A stretch of DNA of 37,957 nucleotides from Henriciella mobilis (GCF_003576315.1 NZ_QWFZ01000007.1:1-37957); one strand, 5' to 3'; shown: positions 14,750-24,004, numbered from the stretch's first letter. Translations and numbers: made by a program. The notes: generated by a model not told the origin, from the letters alone.

Positions 14750-17700
14750 TGTGGCTCGTCGATATTTCGATCCGCCGCGCCGTATTTGCCGTGATGCTCA
14801 TCGCATCCTTGGTCGGCCTCGGCGTTATGTCGATGGGACGATTGGGCGTCGACTTGTTTCCCGATGTTGAATTTCCGTATGTCAACGTGACAGCGACGCT
14901 GGACGGGGCCTCTGCGGAAACCATGGAGTCGGAAGTCACCGACATCCTGGAAGAGTACATCAACACGATCGACGGAATTGAAACGCTGCAATCCTTTTCC
15001 AGTGAAGGGCGCGCGCAAATTCTGATCGAGTTCAATCTGAGTTCCAATGTCCGCGAGAAGGTCCAGGATGTTCGGGACAAGGTGCAGGTCGCCCTGGCAG
15101 AATTGCCTCCGGATATGGATCCACCCATCGTGGACAAGGTCGATCCGGACGCGGCGCCGATCATCTCCGTCATGATCGCCGGCGATCTGCCAATCGCCGA
15201 GTTGACTGCGTTCGCCGACGATGTGGCAAAGGAACGTCTTCAACGCCTCGACGGTGTGGGCGCCGTGAAATTGGTCGGGGGTCGTGAGCGCGCGGTGCGC
15301 ATCTGGCTCGACAATGAGCGACTGAGGGCGTTTGGCGTCACGGCGGATGATGTAAGGCGTGCGATCCAGAGTGAGCATGCAAAGCTTCCCGGCGGGCGGA
15401 TGGAAACTGCTGCCCGCACGCGGGAGTTTGGTGTCAAAACTGTCGCTGAAGTTACCCGTGCGAATGGCTTTGCAGACTTGCCAGTCGCCTATAGGGAAAA
15501 TGGCGTCACAATCCGAATTTCTGATGTCGCCCGCGTGGAGGATGGCCTGGAGGATGAGCGCTCAGCGGCATTCTTGAATGGCAGACGAGGTATCTCGCTC
15601 GATATCAGGAAACAATCAGGTCAGAATACTGTCGAGGTCGCGCACAAGGTCAAGGCCGCCGCAGAAGACTTGCGCGCGCTTGCGCCCGCCGGAGTAACGA
15701 TTGTCGCGACAAGAGATGTGTCGAAATTTATCGAGAGCTCAATCGAGGACGTCACTCATGACGTCGTGATTGCCATCGGGCTTGTCGTTGCAGTGACCTT
15801 TGTTTTCCTCCTGAATTTCAGAGCGACGATAATCGTAGCCCTGGCGATCCCGACATCCCTTGTGGCCACTTTTTTTGGCTTTTATCTTCTGGGGTTTTCG
15901 ATCAACGTCCTGACGCTGCTTGCACTCACCGTTGCCATTGGGCTGCTCGTTGACGACGCCATCGTCGTGATCGAAGCGATCATGAAAGAGCTGGAGGAAG
16001 GCAAGTCGCCGCCTGAGGCCGCGCTGGACGGTACGCGCAAAGTAGGACTTGCCGTGGTTGCAGGCACAGCGGCCACGCTTGCCGTTTTTGTTCCGATTGC
16101 CTTCATGGATGGCATCGTAGGACGCTTCTTTTTCCAGTACGGTCTGACGATCGTGTTTTCGGTGTCGGTCTCTTTGCTCGTTGCTTTGACACTCACGCCA
16201 ATGCTTGCATCGCGCATCCTCACATCCAGTGGCGTTTCACCCGTCTTTCGGCCGCTCGAAGCCTTCTGGGACTCAACTGACCGGGCCTATGCAGGTCTCG
16301 TAAAGCTGGCCGTTCGATTTCGCATAGTTGTGATTCTTATTGCGTGTGCCTCGGTTTTTGCCGGTGCGTGGTATGCAGCTCGCGTTCCTTCCGGTTTTAC
16401 CTCGCGCGCCGACAGGAGCGAGTTTCAGGGTTCGATCGAGCTGCCGCTGGGCACTGGCGTTGTTTCTGCGCTCGACGCCGCGCAAAAGATTGATGCTGAA
16501 CTCCGCAAGATCGAGCACGTTGAAGAAGTGTTCGTCTCGATCGGGGCAGGCGCGCAAGCCGAGGCCCGTGTCATAGATCTATACGCTTCCTTGACACCGA
16601 AACAGGAGCGCCAAACGGGTCAGTTTGAAATCATGGACCAAGCGCGGAAAGCCATCCGCATTGCATCCCCTGAGGCGGTTAAGATATCCGTGCTTGAAGT
16701 TCCGTGGGTCAGCGGGACGACCTCCGGTAGCTCGGACATCGACTTGTTGTTAAAGGGATCTGACCTCAACTCCCTTGCGCAATATGGCGATCATCTCGTG
16801 CGTGAGATGCGTGCCCGACCTGATTTTGCTGATGTCAGAACCAGCTTCGAGAGCGGTCGACCGGAAGCACAGATTCTGTTTGACCGAACGCGGGCCGGGG
16901 ACCAGGGCGTTTCCGCTCGTGCCTTGGCGGATACAGCCCGGATTGCCCTGGGCGGACTCGATGCAGGAACCTTTGAAGAGGGCGGAAAGCGATATGATGT
17001 GCGCCTGCGTCTGGAGGAAGACCAGAGGGAAAGCGTGCGGGATTTTGATCGCATTCAAGTGCGCGGTGCAGACGGGCGACTGGTAGATATTGGAGCGGTT
17101 TCACGTGTTGAGTTCGCTTCCGGCCCGTCGCAAATTGATCGATCAGACCGCGCCCGGAAGATCTCGGTGCTTGCCAGTTCTGCAACCGGTGTTTCCCTGG
17201 GTGAGGCGACAACCACATTGATCGAGGTGCTTGAAGTCAACCCACCGCCGGCTGGCATCACTTACTCGGTCGGCGGCATGTCGGAACGCATGCAGGAGAC
17301 CGCCGGCGCGATCGGCTTCGCGTTACTGCTCGCCTTGCTGGCGCTCTACATGGTGCTTGCGAGCCAATTTAATTCCTTCGTACAGCCGCTTCTGATCATG
17401 GTAACGGCGCCGCTCAGCTTCTCTGGAGCATTCGCCGGGCTATATTACTTTGGACTAGAATCCTCCCTGTTCGCACAGATTGGCCTGATCGGACTGATGG
17501 GGATCGTGATGAAGAATGGCATCTTGCTCGTCGACCGCGCAAACCAGTTGATCGCGGAAGGAATGACAGAAAGAAACGCGATCCTTCAAGCTTGTCCCGA
17601 ACGACTTCGCCCCGTTCTCATGACTGCCTTTTCCGCAATCTTTGGCATGGTGCCAGTCGCATTGGCGACCTCGGATGGAGCTGAGTGGCGCAACGCGCTC

Positions 17701-17907
17701 GGCGCGCTTCTCATTGGAGGGTTGACCTCTTCAACGATCCTGACGCTTGTCGTCATTCCAGCGGTCTTCATGATCCCTAGTGATGTTGCCAACGTCGTCA
17801 GAAAGCTAACGCGGCTGTTCCTATGGCCGCTCACGCGGTTAAGACGCGGCGAGGATGCTGCACGATCGGCCGCCCTTACCGGCGGGGCAACAGAAGACGT
17901 CATTTGA
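14746..17907 (+). CDS. RND efflux pump permease (AcrB/HAE1 family)
   Basis: This 1053-residue inner-membrane proton antiporter has the usual RND layout. TM1 is at about residues 9-28, followed by a large periplasmic loop, TM2-6 (about 335-480), a second loop and TM7-12 near the end. The proton-relay pair Asp-Asp lies in GLLVDDAIVVIEA at about residue 402, the expected place in TM4. GRLGVDLFPDVEFPYV after TM1 is typical. The sequence looks intact. It overlaps the adaptor gene by ATGA. Based on family it exports amphipathic organic compounds; co-transcription with hydrolase and thioesterase genes and the MarR regulator suggests inducible defence against a specific organic substrate or its breakdown products. 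Confidence 0.95.
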   Translation: MMWLVDISIRRAVFAVMLIASLVGLGVMSMGRLGVDLFPDVEFPYVNVTATLDGASAETMESEVTDILEEYINTIDGIETLQSFSSEGRAQILIEFNLSSNVREKVQDVRDKVQVALAELPPDMDPPIVDKVDPDAAPIISVMIAGDLPIAELTAFADDVAKERLQRLDGVGAVKLVGGRERAVRIWLDNERLRAFGVTADDVRRAIQSEHAKLPGGRMETAARTREFGVKTVAEVTRANGFADLPVAYRENGVTIRISDVARVEDGLEDERSAAFLNGRRGISLDIRKQSGQNTVEVAHKVKAAAEDLRALAPAGVTIVATRDVSKFIESSIEDVTHDVVIAIGLVVAVTFVFLLNFRATIIVALAIPTSLVATFFGFYLLGFSINVLTLLALTVAIGLLVDDAIVVIEAIMKELEEGKSPPEAALDGTRKVGLAVVAGTAATLAVFVPIAFMDGIVGRFFFQYGLTIVFSVSVSLLVALTLTPMLASRILTSSGVSPVFRPLEAFWDSTDRAYAGLVKLAVRFRIVVILIACASVFAGAWYAARVPSGFTSRADRSEFQGSIELPLGTGVVSALDAAQKIDAELRKIEHVEEVFVSIGAGAQAEARVIDLYASLTPKQERQTGQFEIMDQARKAIRIASPEAVKISVLEVPWVSGTTSGSSDIDLLLKGSDLNSLAQYGDHLVREMRARPDFADVRTSFESGRPEAQILFDRTRAGDQGVSARALADTARIALGGLDAGTFEEGGKRYDVRLRLEEDQRESVRDFDRIQVRGADGRLVDIGAVSRVEFASGPSQIDRSDRARKISVLASSATGVSLGEATTTLIEVLEVNPPPAGITYSVGGMSERMQETAGAIGFALLLALLALYMVLASQFNSFVQPLLIMVTAPLSFSGAFAGLYYFGLESSLFAQIGLIGLMGIVMKNGILLVDRANQLIAEGMTERNAILQACPERLRPVLMTAFSAIFGMVPVALATSDGAEWRNALGALLIGGLTSSTILTLVVIPAVFMIPSDVANVVRKLTRLFLWPLTRLRRGEDAARSAALTGGATEDVI

Positions 17908-18237
17908 TGGCGAATTATTGGTGCCGGTCACTGTGGGTGGGATTTTATTTGGTCAATCTTGGCGGATTGCGCTGAACAAATCAAAGTTCGCAATTTCAGT
18001 GAGAAGGCCGAATAGCAAACGGTGAGATACCAATGCTGCGTTGCGTCTGCATTCGGACGGCTTAGGCGATGTTTTGCGGTTTAGAACTTTTTCAACTGAA
18101 TCGACGAGTTCATTTCGTCCGATGGCAGTGTCAGGGCAAACGGCCTTGAGAATGCAAATCCAGCGGCGTAGCCTCTGCAAATGGCCCGGTGCCACAACAA
18201 ATCGTTTGGGTCCGAACCTGGACTACTGGAGAAACTG
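17908..18237. other. Intergenic region between RND and Nudix genes
   Basis: About 330 bases with short overlapping open frames on both strands (17953-18195 minus, 18041-18238 plus) that have no recognisable motif or RBS. I see no strong terminator with a T-tract after the RND gene. The region must hold the promoter of the Nudix gene, but no clear -35/-10 pair stands out. Confidence 0.5.
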
Positions 18238-19008
18238 ATGACCATGCCGAAGCCCGTCGATCCCGTCCCCGCGGCAACCATGCTCCTACTTCGCGACGCG
18301 CCGGAGTTTCAGGTCCTGATGGTCAAACGCCATCACCAGATCGATTTTGCCTCCGGCGCGCTGGTATTTCCCGGAGGAAAGCCTTCGGCCGGGGATGAAG
18401 CTCTCGAATGGGCTAATCATTGCGAGGGCTGGAGCACTTTCGACGATACGCAGCGCACTTTGCGGATTGCCGCGATCCGCGAAGCGTACGAGGAAGCCGG
18501 CATCCTGCTAGGCGATTATCGTGACGGAGGAGCGTTCGAGGATACATGTGATCTTGAAAGCCGCAAAGCGGTGGAGCGAGGGGAGCGCGAATTTCTTGAC
18601 GTCGTTCGCGAGGCCGGTGTGCACCTACGCCTCGATCGGTTAAGCAATTTTGCAAGGTGGATAACGCCCACCTTCATGCACAAGCGCTTCGACACACATT
18701 TCTTCGTTGTTCGCGCGCCCGAACGCCAGATTGCCGCGTGCGATGGATACGAAACCGTCGATGCGGAATGGCTTTCGCCGCACAAGGCGTTGGAAATGGA
18801 AGCCAGCGGCAAGCGAACCATTATATTTCCTACACGCTTGAACCTGCAACTGCTGGCCAAATCTGCGAGCGCAGCGGATTGCGTGGCGCAGGCTGAAACC
18901 CGCGATATCGTAACAGTTCTGCCTGAAATCATTCAGCGAGACGGGAAGAATGTCCTCACTATTCCCGAAGACGCGGGTTACGGCCCCGCCTACGAAATTG
19001 TGGGCTGA
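18238..19008 (+). CDS. Nudix hydrolase, NUDT19-like candidate CoA diphosphatase
   Basis: This 256-residue protein hydrolyses a nucleoside diphosphate linked to another group. The Nudix box is split: GGKPSAGDEALEW begins it, then an insertion of about 20 residues precedes the second half RIAAIREAYEEAGILLG, which carries the catalytic REAxEEAG. An interrupted box and the sequence FASGALVFPGGK are typical of the NUDT19/RP2 group, whose characterised members cleave CoA and acyl-CoA. That activity would fit the adjoining acyl-CoA catabolic genes. The ATG at 18238 has GGAG 6 bases upstream; a longer frame from 18181 lacks it. It converges on the minus-strand dehydrogenase operon with 33 bases between stops. 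Confidence 0.85.
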   Translation: MTMPKPVDPVPAATMLLLRDAPEFQVLMVKRHHQIDFASGALVFPGGKPSAGDEALEWANHCEGWSTFDDTQRTLRIAAIREAYEEAGILLGDYRDGGAFEDTCDLESRKAVERGEREFLDVVREAGVHLRLDRLSNFARWITPTFMHKRFDTHFFVVRAPERQIAACDGYETVDAEWLSPHKALEMEASGKRTIIFPTRLNLQLLAKSASAADCVAQAETRDIVTVLPEIIQRDGKNVLTIPEDAGYGPAYEIVG

Positions 19009-19041
19009 CGGCAAGCTGCGAGTGGCGAGAAACCTTCGTCG

Positions 19042-20112
19042 TCAGTAACCGGACAATCGCGCAAAACGGTCCCTGAGGTAGCTTGACGACCCCCAACTCG
19101 CCTCGAGCACGCGAGCACGCTTGAGGTAGAAGCCGACATTGAATTCGTCGGTCATCCCGATGCCGCCATGCAGCTGGATACCCTGATTGCTGATCGCGTG
19201 CAGTACGCGATTTGCCTCGGCCTTGGCGATGGTCGCTGCACGCGCGACTCCAAAACCGCTGTCGACTGCCTGTAAACCCGCCTCGACCGCGGAGCGCATC
19301 TGCGTGAGGTCGGCGAACAGATCCGCCATGCGATGTTGCAGCGCCTGGAAAGTAGCGAGCACCTGATTGAACTGCACACGCTGCTTCAGATAGTCGAGGG
19401 TCGTGTCGAACACAGCTTGCGCCATGCCGAGCATTTCGGCAACGGAAAGCACGCGCGCCCGGTCGAGCACGTCGCCAAGCAGACTGTCGCCTCCGCCCTC
19501 GAGCTTCTCGGCGGCAGCGCCAGCGAATTGGATATCGGCGTGGCTGCGCTGATCGGTGAGCTTGCGCGTGGTCAGTGAAACGCCATCGCCCTTTTCGACC
19601 AGGTATAGGCCGTCCTTGGCTGCGACCACGAAGAGGCTGGCGCCATGCGCCTCGTGCACGAATGCCTTTTTGCCGGTCAGCTTGCCGCCCGAAACGCTGG
19701 TCTCGATTGCGGAGGGATCGCAATGCGCTCCTTCATCGACAGCCAGCGTTGCCACGGTTTCGCCGCTGGCGAGCCTGGGAAGCCATTTGGCCTTCTGCGC
19801 GTCGCTTCCGCCGAGCAGGATTGCGCTCGCCGCGATGATTGTGGCCACCAGCGGACTTGCGGTCAGCGTTTTGCCGAGTTCCTCGATCACGAGGCCGGCC
19901 GACAAGAAACCGAAATCTGATCCACCATGGGCCTCGGGAATGATGATCCCGACCCAGCCCATTTCGGCCATCGCGGCATAGGCGTCAGCGTTGTAGGCCT
20001 GCGGTTGGCCTGCTGCGCGGACTTTGCGGAACTCGGATACCGGGCTTTCCTTGGTCGCCCAGTCGCGCGCCATGTTGCGCAGCATTTCCTGTTCTTCGCT
20101 GAGAACTGCCAT
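19042..20112 (-). CDS. Acyl-CoA dehydrogenase, small subunit of pair 1
   Basis: This 356-residue flavoprotein is shorter than the roughly 380-400 residues of homomeric acyl-CoA dehydrogenases. It shows the N-terminal helical domain (MGWVGIIIPEAHGGSDFG), a degenerate beta-domain and the C-terminal QLHGGIGMTDEFNVGFYLKR (about residues 315-334). It has neither a Glu at the MCAD position nor the HER of its partner. Together with the gene 18 bases upstream it forms a small/large pair like the FadE/ChsE heterotetramers of actinobacterial steroid catabolism, where one subunit supplies most of the active site. It is the last gene of the minus-strand P450 operon. The substrate is probably a CoA thioester with a bulky or cyclic tail. 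Confidence 0.9.
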   Translation of the reverse strand: MAVLSEEQEMLRNMARDWATKESPVSEFRKVRAAGQPQAYNADAYAAMAEMGWVGIIIPEAHGGSDFGFLSAGLVIEELGKTLTASPLVATIIAASAILLGGSDAQKAKWLPRLASGETVATLAVDEGAHCDPSAIETSVSGGKLTGKKAFVHEAHGASLFVVAAKDGLYLVEKGDGVSLTTRKLTDQRSHADIQFAGAAAEKLEGGGDSLLGDVLDRARVLSVAEMLGMAQAVFDTTLDYLKQRVQFNQVLATFQALQHRMADLFADLTQMRSAVEAGLQAVDSGFGVARAATIAKAEANRVLHAISNQGIQLHGGIGMTDEFNVGFYLKRARVLEASWGSSSYLRDRFARLSGY

Positions 20113-20130
20113 TGTCCTTGCTACCCTCGC

Positions 20131-21342
20131 TTACTGGTGGTCGAGCATGCCAAGCACCCGCTTGGCAATGATGTTGTTCTGGACTTCGGTCGAACCGCCA
20201 TAGATCGTCGCTGCCTTGCCGAAGAGCCAGCCGCGCACATCCTCAAGTTCGTCATTGCCAAACTCGTCGCCTTCCCAGCCGAGGCCCTGAAAGCCGCGGA
20301 TTTCGATCAGCAACTCGCTGCGGTCCTGGGCCAACTTGGTGCCGACCTTTTTCAGAACCGAACTGATCTCTGAAACGCCGCCTTGCGCTTTGCTTTCCTC
20401 GACCGCACGACGCGCGGTGAGCAGGAAGCTGTTCCAGCGGATCTCAAGATCGGCGATCTTGTCGCGCAGGACCTTGTTGACGAGCGCGCCATCACCGCCG
20501 GTTTCGCAGTATTTCTTGGCGATATCGCCAAGGCTCTGGCCCATCATGCCGGCGAGGCGCCCTCCGCCCGAAATGTTCGTGCGCTCGTGCTGAAGCAGGC
20601 GCTTGCCGATAGTCCAGCCCTGGCCTTCCTTGCCCACGAGATTTTCCTTCGGCACCTTCACATCGGTGAAGAAGGTCTCGCAGAACGGGCTGGTTCCGCT
20701 GATCATTGTGATCGGGCGGACTTCAACGCCGGGTGCGTCCATGTCGATCAGCATGAAGCTGATACCTTTGTGTTTGTCTGACCGGTCGGTGCGGACGATG
20801 GCAAAGCACTTGTCAGCCCACTGGCCACCGCTGGTCCAGGTCTTCTGGCCGTTAATGAGGTAGTGATCGCCCTTGTCGACCGCGAAGGTCTGCAGGTTTG
20901 CGAGGTCTGATCCGGCATTCGGCTCCGAGTAGCCCTGGCACCAGCGAATTTCGCCACGGCAGATTGGCGGGATATGCTCCAGCTTCTGCCTTTCGTCGCC
21001 GTATTCGAGCAAGGTCGGGCCGAACATCATCACACCCATTCCGCCGATCGGATTGTAGGCGCCGACCTTGGCGAACTCATGCTCGATGATCCTGGCCTGG
21101 CCTTTGGTCAGTCCGCCCCCGCCATATTCCTTGGGCCAGGTTGGCGTGCCCCAACCACGCCCGCCCACGGCTTCTCGCCATTTCTTCTGGACAGGGTTCT
21201 CGTCGGTCGGACCGTCGAGCCCGGCCATCATATTGCCCGTGCCCTTGAGTTCGTCAGGGAAATTGGTGGCGAGGAATTGCCGCACTTCGGTGCGAAACGC
21301 GTCTTCGCTCGTCTGGACATCGGATTCTAGTTGTGTTGGCAC
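20131..21342 (-). CDS. Acyl-CoA dehydrogenase, large subunit of pair 1
   Basis: This 403-residue subunit has the FAD-domain motifs WCQGYSEPNAGSDLA and YLINGQKTWTSGGQWAD, and the C-terminal IYGGSTEVQNNIIAKRVLG. At the position where MCAD-type enzymes have the catalytic Glu (YEGT) this protein reads YGGS, so the base is probably the Glu in LLQHERTNISGG, the position used by isovaleryl-CoA dehydrogenase. The start is GTG at 21342 with GGAGG five bases upstream. It lies between the ferredoxin and small-subunit genes in one operon. The pair should introduce an alpha-beta double bond into an acyl-CoA. Confidence 0.92.
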   Translation of the reverse strand: MPTQLESDVQTSEDAFRTEVRQFLATNFPDELKGTGNMMAGLDGPTDENPVQKKWREAVGGRGWGTPTWPKEYGGGGLTKGQARIIEHEFAKVGAYNPIGGMGVMMFGPTLLEYGDERQKLEHIPPICRGEIRWCQGYSEPNAGSDLANLQTFAVDKGDHYLINGQKTWTSGGQWADKCFAIVRTDRSDKHKGISFMLIDMDAPGVEVRPITMISGTSPFCETFFTDVKVPKENLVGKEGQGWTIGKRLLQHERTNISGGGRLAGMMGQSLGDIAKKYCETGGDGALVNKVLRDKIADLEIRWNSFLLTARRAVEESKAQGGVSEISSVLKKVGTKLAQDRSELLIEIRGFQGLGWEGDEFGNDELEDVRGWLFGKAATIYGGSTEVQNNIIAKRVLGMLDHQ

Positions 21343-21409
21343 GGAAACCTCCGTTCAAAAATCAAATTCGTGGCACCCCACTCGGACGACAAGGCCGCGC
21401 TCTGGCTGG

Positions 21410-21736
21410 TCAGTACTGCTGCGCAGGAACGTGCAAAACCAAACCTTCCATCGCAGCTTCCATGGGTATCTGGCAGGCGAGGCGACTGTATTCGCTGGCC
21501 CCTTCTGCAAATTGCAGGAGTTCGGCCTCCGCTTCGCCTTCCTTCAGACGACCCACCTTGTCGATCCAGGTCGGGTCGACATGGACATGACAGGTCGCAC
21601 AGGCGCAGGCCCCGCCGCAATCGCCGTCGATGCCCGGCACGCCGTTGAAAAGCGCCGCTTCGCGCGCTGTTTCGCCCTCAGCAATTTCGACTTCCCGCCG
21701 CGTTCCATCGCTGGATACGAACGTCACTTTGACCAT
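21410..21736 (-). CDS. [2Fe-2S] ferredoxin, adrenodoxin type
   Basis: This 108-residue ferredoxin delivers electrons to the neighbouring P450. The cluster ligands are CGGACACATC (C-x5-C-x2-C) and a fourth Cys in RLACQIP, the vertebrate-type/adrenodoxin pattern used by class I P450 systems. It starts MVKVTFVSSDG; two adjacent ATGs exist and I prefer 21736 because GGAG is then 6 bases upstream. It is 29 bases downstream of the P450 gene. No ferredoxin reductase gene lies in the window, so a reductase must come from elsewhere in the genome. Confidence 0.93.
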   Translation of the reverse strand: MVKVTFVSSDGTRREVEIAEGETAREAALFNGVPGIDGDCGGACACATCHVHVDPTWIDKVGRLKEGEAEAELLQFAEGASEYSRLACQIPMEAAMEGLVLHVPAQQY

Positions 21737-21765
21737 CATAAACTCCGTATTTCTGCTTTGGTAAA

Positions 21766-23028
21766 TCAGCGGGCGTGCAGCCGCACCGGCAGCTTGGTGA
21801 TCCCACGCACAAGGGTTGAATACAGGCGCTCGGGTTGGCCGGTCACTTCGACCTTGGCGAAGCGCTTGTGAATCTCTTCCCAGATGATCCGCAACTGCAG
21901 TTCTGCCAGCCTGTTGCCCATGCAGCGATGGATGCCATAGCCGAATGACAGGTGATGGCGCGGATTCTTGCGGTCAATGATGAACCGGTCGGCCTGGTCG
22001 ATAACCGTGTCGTCGCGGTTGCCCGACAGGTACCACATCACGACCTTGTCGCCCTTCTTGATCTGTTTGCCGCCGATCTCCCATTCCTGAAGCGCGGTGC
22101 GGCGCATGTGAGTCAGCGGCGTCTGCCAGCGGATGATTTCCGGCACCATGCTGGTGATCAACGATGGGTCGTCATTCAGTTTGCGATATTCGTCGGGGTT
22201 CTGATTGAGGGCGAGCACACCGCCGCTGATTGAATTGCGCGTGGTGTCGTTGCCGCCCACGATCAGCAGCAGGAGGTTACCCAGAAATTCGAGGAAAGGC
22301 ATATCCTTTGTCGCCGGGGCATGCGCCATCATGGAAATCAGGTCGTTCCTCGGCGGCTCATTGACGCGCTGATCCCACAGGCCCTTGAAATACATCGCGC
22401 ACTCGATGAGCTCTTCGCGCCTCGCTTCGTACGATGCGACGATGCCGGTTTCAGGAGCAGCGGTTGTGACATCAGACCAGCGGGTGAGCTTGCGGCGTTC
22501 TTCCCACGGAAAATCGAACAGGGTAGCAAGGGTCATCGTGGTCAATTCGATCGAGACCTTGTCAACCCAATCAAATTCCTCGCCGATCGGTAGATCATCG
22601 AGAATCTGACACGCTCGTTCGCGGATTGTCGGTTCGAGCAACAGCAAGTTGGACGGTGCCACAGCGGGGGTGACGGCCTTGCGTTGCTGGTCGTGCTTTG
22701 GAGGATCCATGGCGATGAACATTTCAAGTTCGAGCGCACCTTCCACACTATGCATGTCCTGGATGGCGATACCGCCGAGCTTTGCCTCCGATGAAAAGAC
22801 TTTGTGGTTGGTATCGACGGCCATGATGTCGTCGAATTTGGTGATCGACCAGAAGGGTCCGACATGGCTTTCACGGCAGTAATGGACTGGCTCCTCCTTG
22901 CGCAGCCGGTCGAAGAACAGGCCGATCGTGTCCTGCTGAAAAAGGCTCGGCCGAGAGACATCGATTTCGTCGATCGGCATGGCCGCGATTTTTTCGGCAG
23001 TATCCAGCTCCATCGTGTCGATGCTCAT
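21766..23028 (-). CDS. Cytochrome P450, CYP153-like alkyl hydroxylase
   Basis: This 420-residue soluble P450 has the I-helix LLIVGGNDTTRNS, the ExxR helix as PEIIRW, and the heme loop HLSFGYGIHRCMGNRLAE with the Cys ligand at about residue 369. The GGNDTTRNS and NRLAELQLRIIWEEI wording is characteristic of CYP153, whose members hydroxylate terminal methyl groups of alkanes, cycloalkanes and terpenes. Assignment to the family is from memory of these motifs, and a new subfamily is possible. I use the ATG at 23028 because GGAGG lies 7 bases upstream; an earlier in-frame start at 23061 has no such site. It leads the operon P450-ferredoxin-dehydrogenase pair and is divergent from the GntR gene. 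Confidence 0.92.
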   Translation of the reverse strand: MSIDTMELDTAEKIAAMPIDEIDVSRPSLFQQDTIGLFFDRLRKEEPVHYCRESHVGPFWSITKFDDIMAVDTNHKVFSSEAKLGGIAIQDMHSVEGALELEMFIAMDPPKHDQQRKAVTPAVAPSNLLLLEPTIRERACQILDDLPIGEEFDWVDKVSIELTTMTLATLFDFPWEERRKLTRWSDVTTAAPETGIVASYEARREELIECAMYFKGLWDQRVNEPPRNDLISMMAHAPATKDMPFLEFLGNLLLLIVGGNDTTRNSISGGVLALNQNPDEYRKLNDDPSLITSMVPEIIRWQTPLTHMRRTALQEWEIGGKQIKKGDKVVMWYLSGNRDDTVIDQADRFIIDRKNPRHHLSFGYGIHRCMGNRLAELQLRIIWEEIHKRFAKVEVTGQPERLYSTLVRGITKLPVRLHAR

Positions 23029-23107
23029 GTCTTGTCCTCCATACCCAGCAAGCAGACTCACCTCGTTTGGGGATCGTTAGGGAATTTGCAGGCCGTGGTC
23101 AATAAAG

Positions 23108-23195
23108 CTTATAAGGATTATTGCAAGATTCGGTCAAACTGTGAACTGTTTAGGAAAGCTCTAGACATATCCGCCGATAAACCCTTATAAGGATT
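23108..23195. promoter_or_regulatory. Divergent promoters with shared CTTATAAGGATT operator
   Basis: CTTATAAGGATT occurs at 23108-23119 and 23184-23195; its core CTTATAAG is a perfect palindrome (the second copy extends to CCTTATAAGG). On the minus strand TTGACC (plus coordinates 23132-23137), 17 bases and TTATAA (23109-23114) form a P450 promoter. On the plus strand TAGACA (23162-23167), 17 bases and TTATAA (23185-23190) form a GntR-operon promoter. Each -10 lies inside one copy of the repeat. This is consistent with one regulator, probably the adjacent GntR protein, blocking both promoters. Confidence 0.65.
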
Positions 23196-23218
23196 TATCA
23201 GAGGAGCGATTCCCGGAG

Positions 23219-23959
23219 ATGCAACCGAAGGTCGATGATTCCAGGAAAGCCAAGCGCGCGCTCACGCTTGCGCATGACATCGTACGCGATATCGAAGCCG
23301 GGGCGCATGTTGCGGGCGACAGGTTGGCGCGCGAGGACGAAATGCTTGCGCGATACGATGTCGCTCGAGCGACTTTGCGCGAAGCGCTCCGCTTCCTTGA
23401 GCTTCAGGGCGTAATCCATCTTCAACTGGGCCGTAGTGGCGGCCCGGTGGTCGCCCGCCCGCAGACCGGTGATTTTGCGAATAATCTTTCTCTCATCCTG
23501 CAATTCATGGAAGCAGACCTCAGGGGCCTGCTCGAACTGCGCGAAGCCATAGCTCCGAATGTTGCAGCCTATGCCGCCCAGCGCGCGACCACGGGTGATC
23601 TGAGCGCACTTGCCGATTGCCTCAAAGAGCTGGAGCGCAACGAAGCCAGCAGCCAGTTCGAGGAACTGAATCGCCGTTTTCACGATATGCTCGGCTGGGC
23701 CAGCGGTAATCCGCTTTTCGGCCTTCTGACTTCCGCGTTGCACATGCTTACCCGCAAATTTTCGCTCTCGCTGGGGTATTCGGCGCAAGAGCGTGCGGTC
23801 CAGTTGCGCTTCTTGCGCCGCGTCCTTGAAGCTGTGCGCAAGGGCGATGCCGAAGGAGCGCGGCAGTCGATGGCTCGTCTCGTGGCGGGCTCCGCCTCCT
23901 ATCTCGCAGAAAGAAGCCCTGAGCTTGTGTCCCAGAAGGTCAAGTGGGGGCAGACGTAA
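23219..23959 (+). CDS. GntR-family regulator, FadR subfamily (FCD domain)
   Basis: This 246-residue regulator has an N-terminal winged helix (about residues 10-80) with LAREDEMLARYDVARATLREALRFLE spread over the recognition helices and the wing LQLGRSGGPVV. The C-terminal all-helical FCD ligand domain (about 95-230) includes the metal-binding type FEELNRRFHDML. FCD regulators usually sense acids or acyl-CoAs and repress catabolic genes. A GGAG lies about 4 bases upstream of the ATG. It is the first gene of the plus-strand catabolic operon, divergent from the P450 operon, so it is the natural candidate to bind the two CTTATAAGGATT copies. Confidence 0.92.
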   Translation: MQPKVDDSRKAKRALTLAHDIVRDIEAGAHVAGDRLAREDEMLARYDVARATLREALRFLELQGVIHLQLGRSGGPVVARPQTGDFANNLSLILQFMEADLRGLLELREAIAPNVAAYAAQRATTGDLSALADCLKELERNEASSQFEELNRRFHDMLGWASGNPLFGLLTSALHMLTRKFSLSLGYSAQERAVQLRFLRRVLEAVRKGDAEGARQSMARLVAGSASYLAERSPELVSQKVKWGQT

Positions 23960-24004
23960 AATAACAGGCGCCCGTGGATGGCGCAATTTGGAGAAGGTAA
24001 CACG

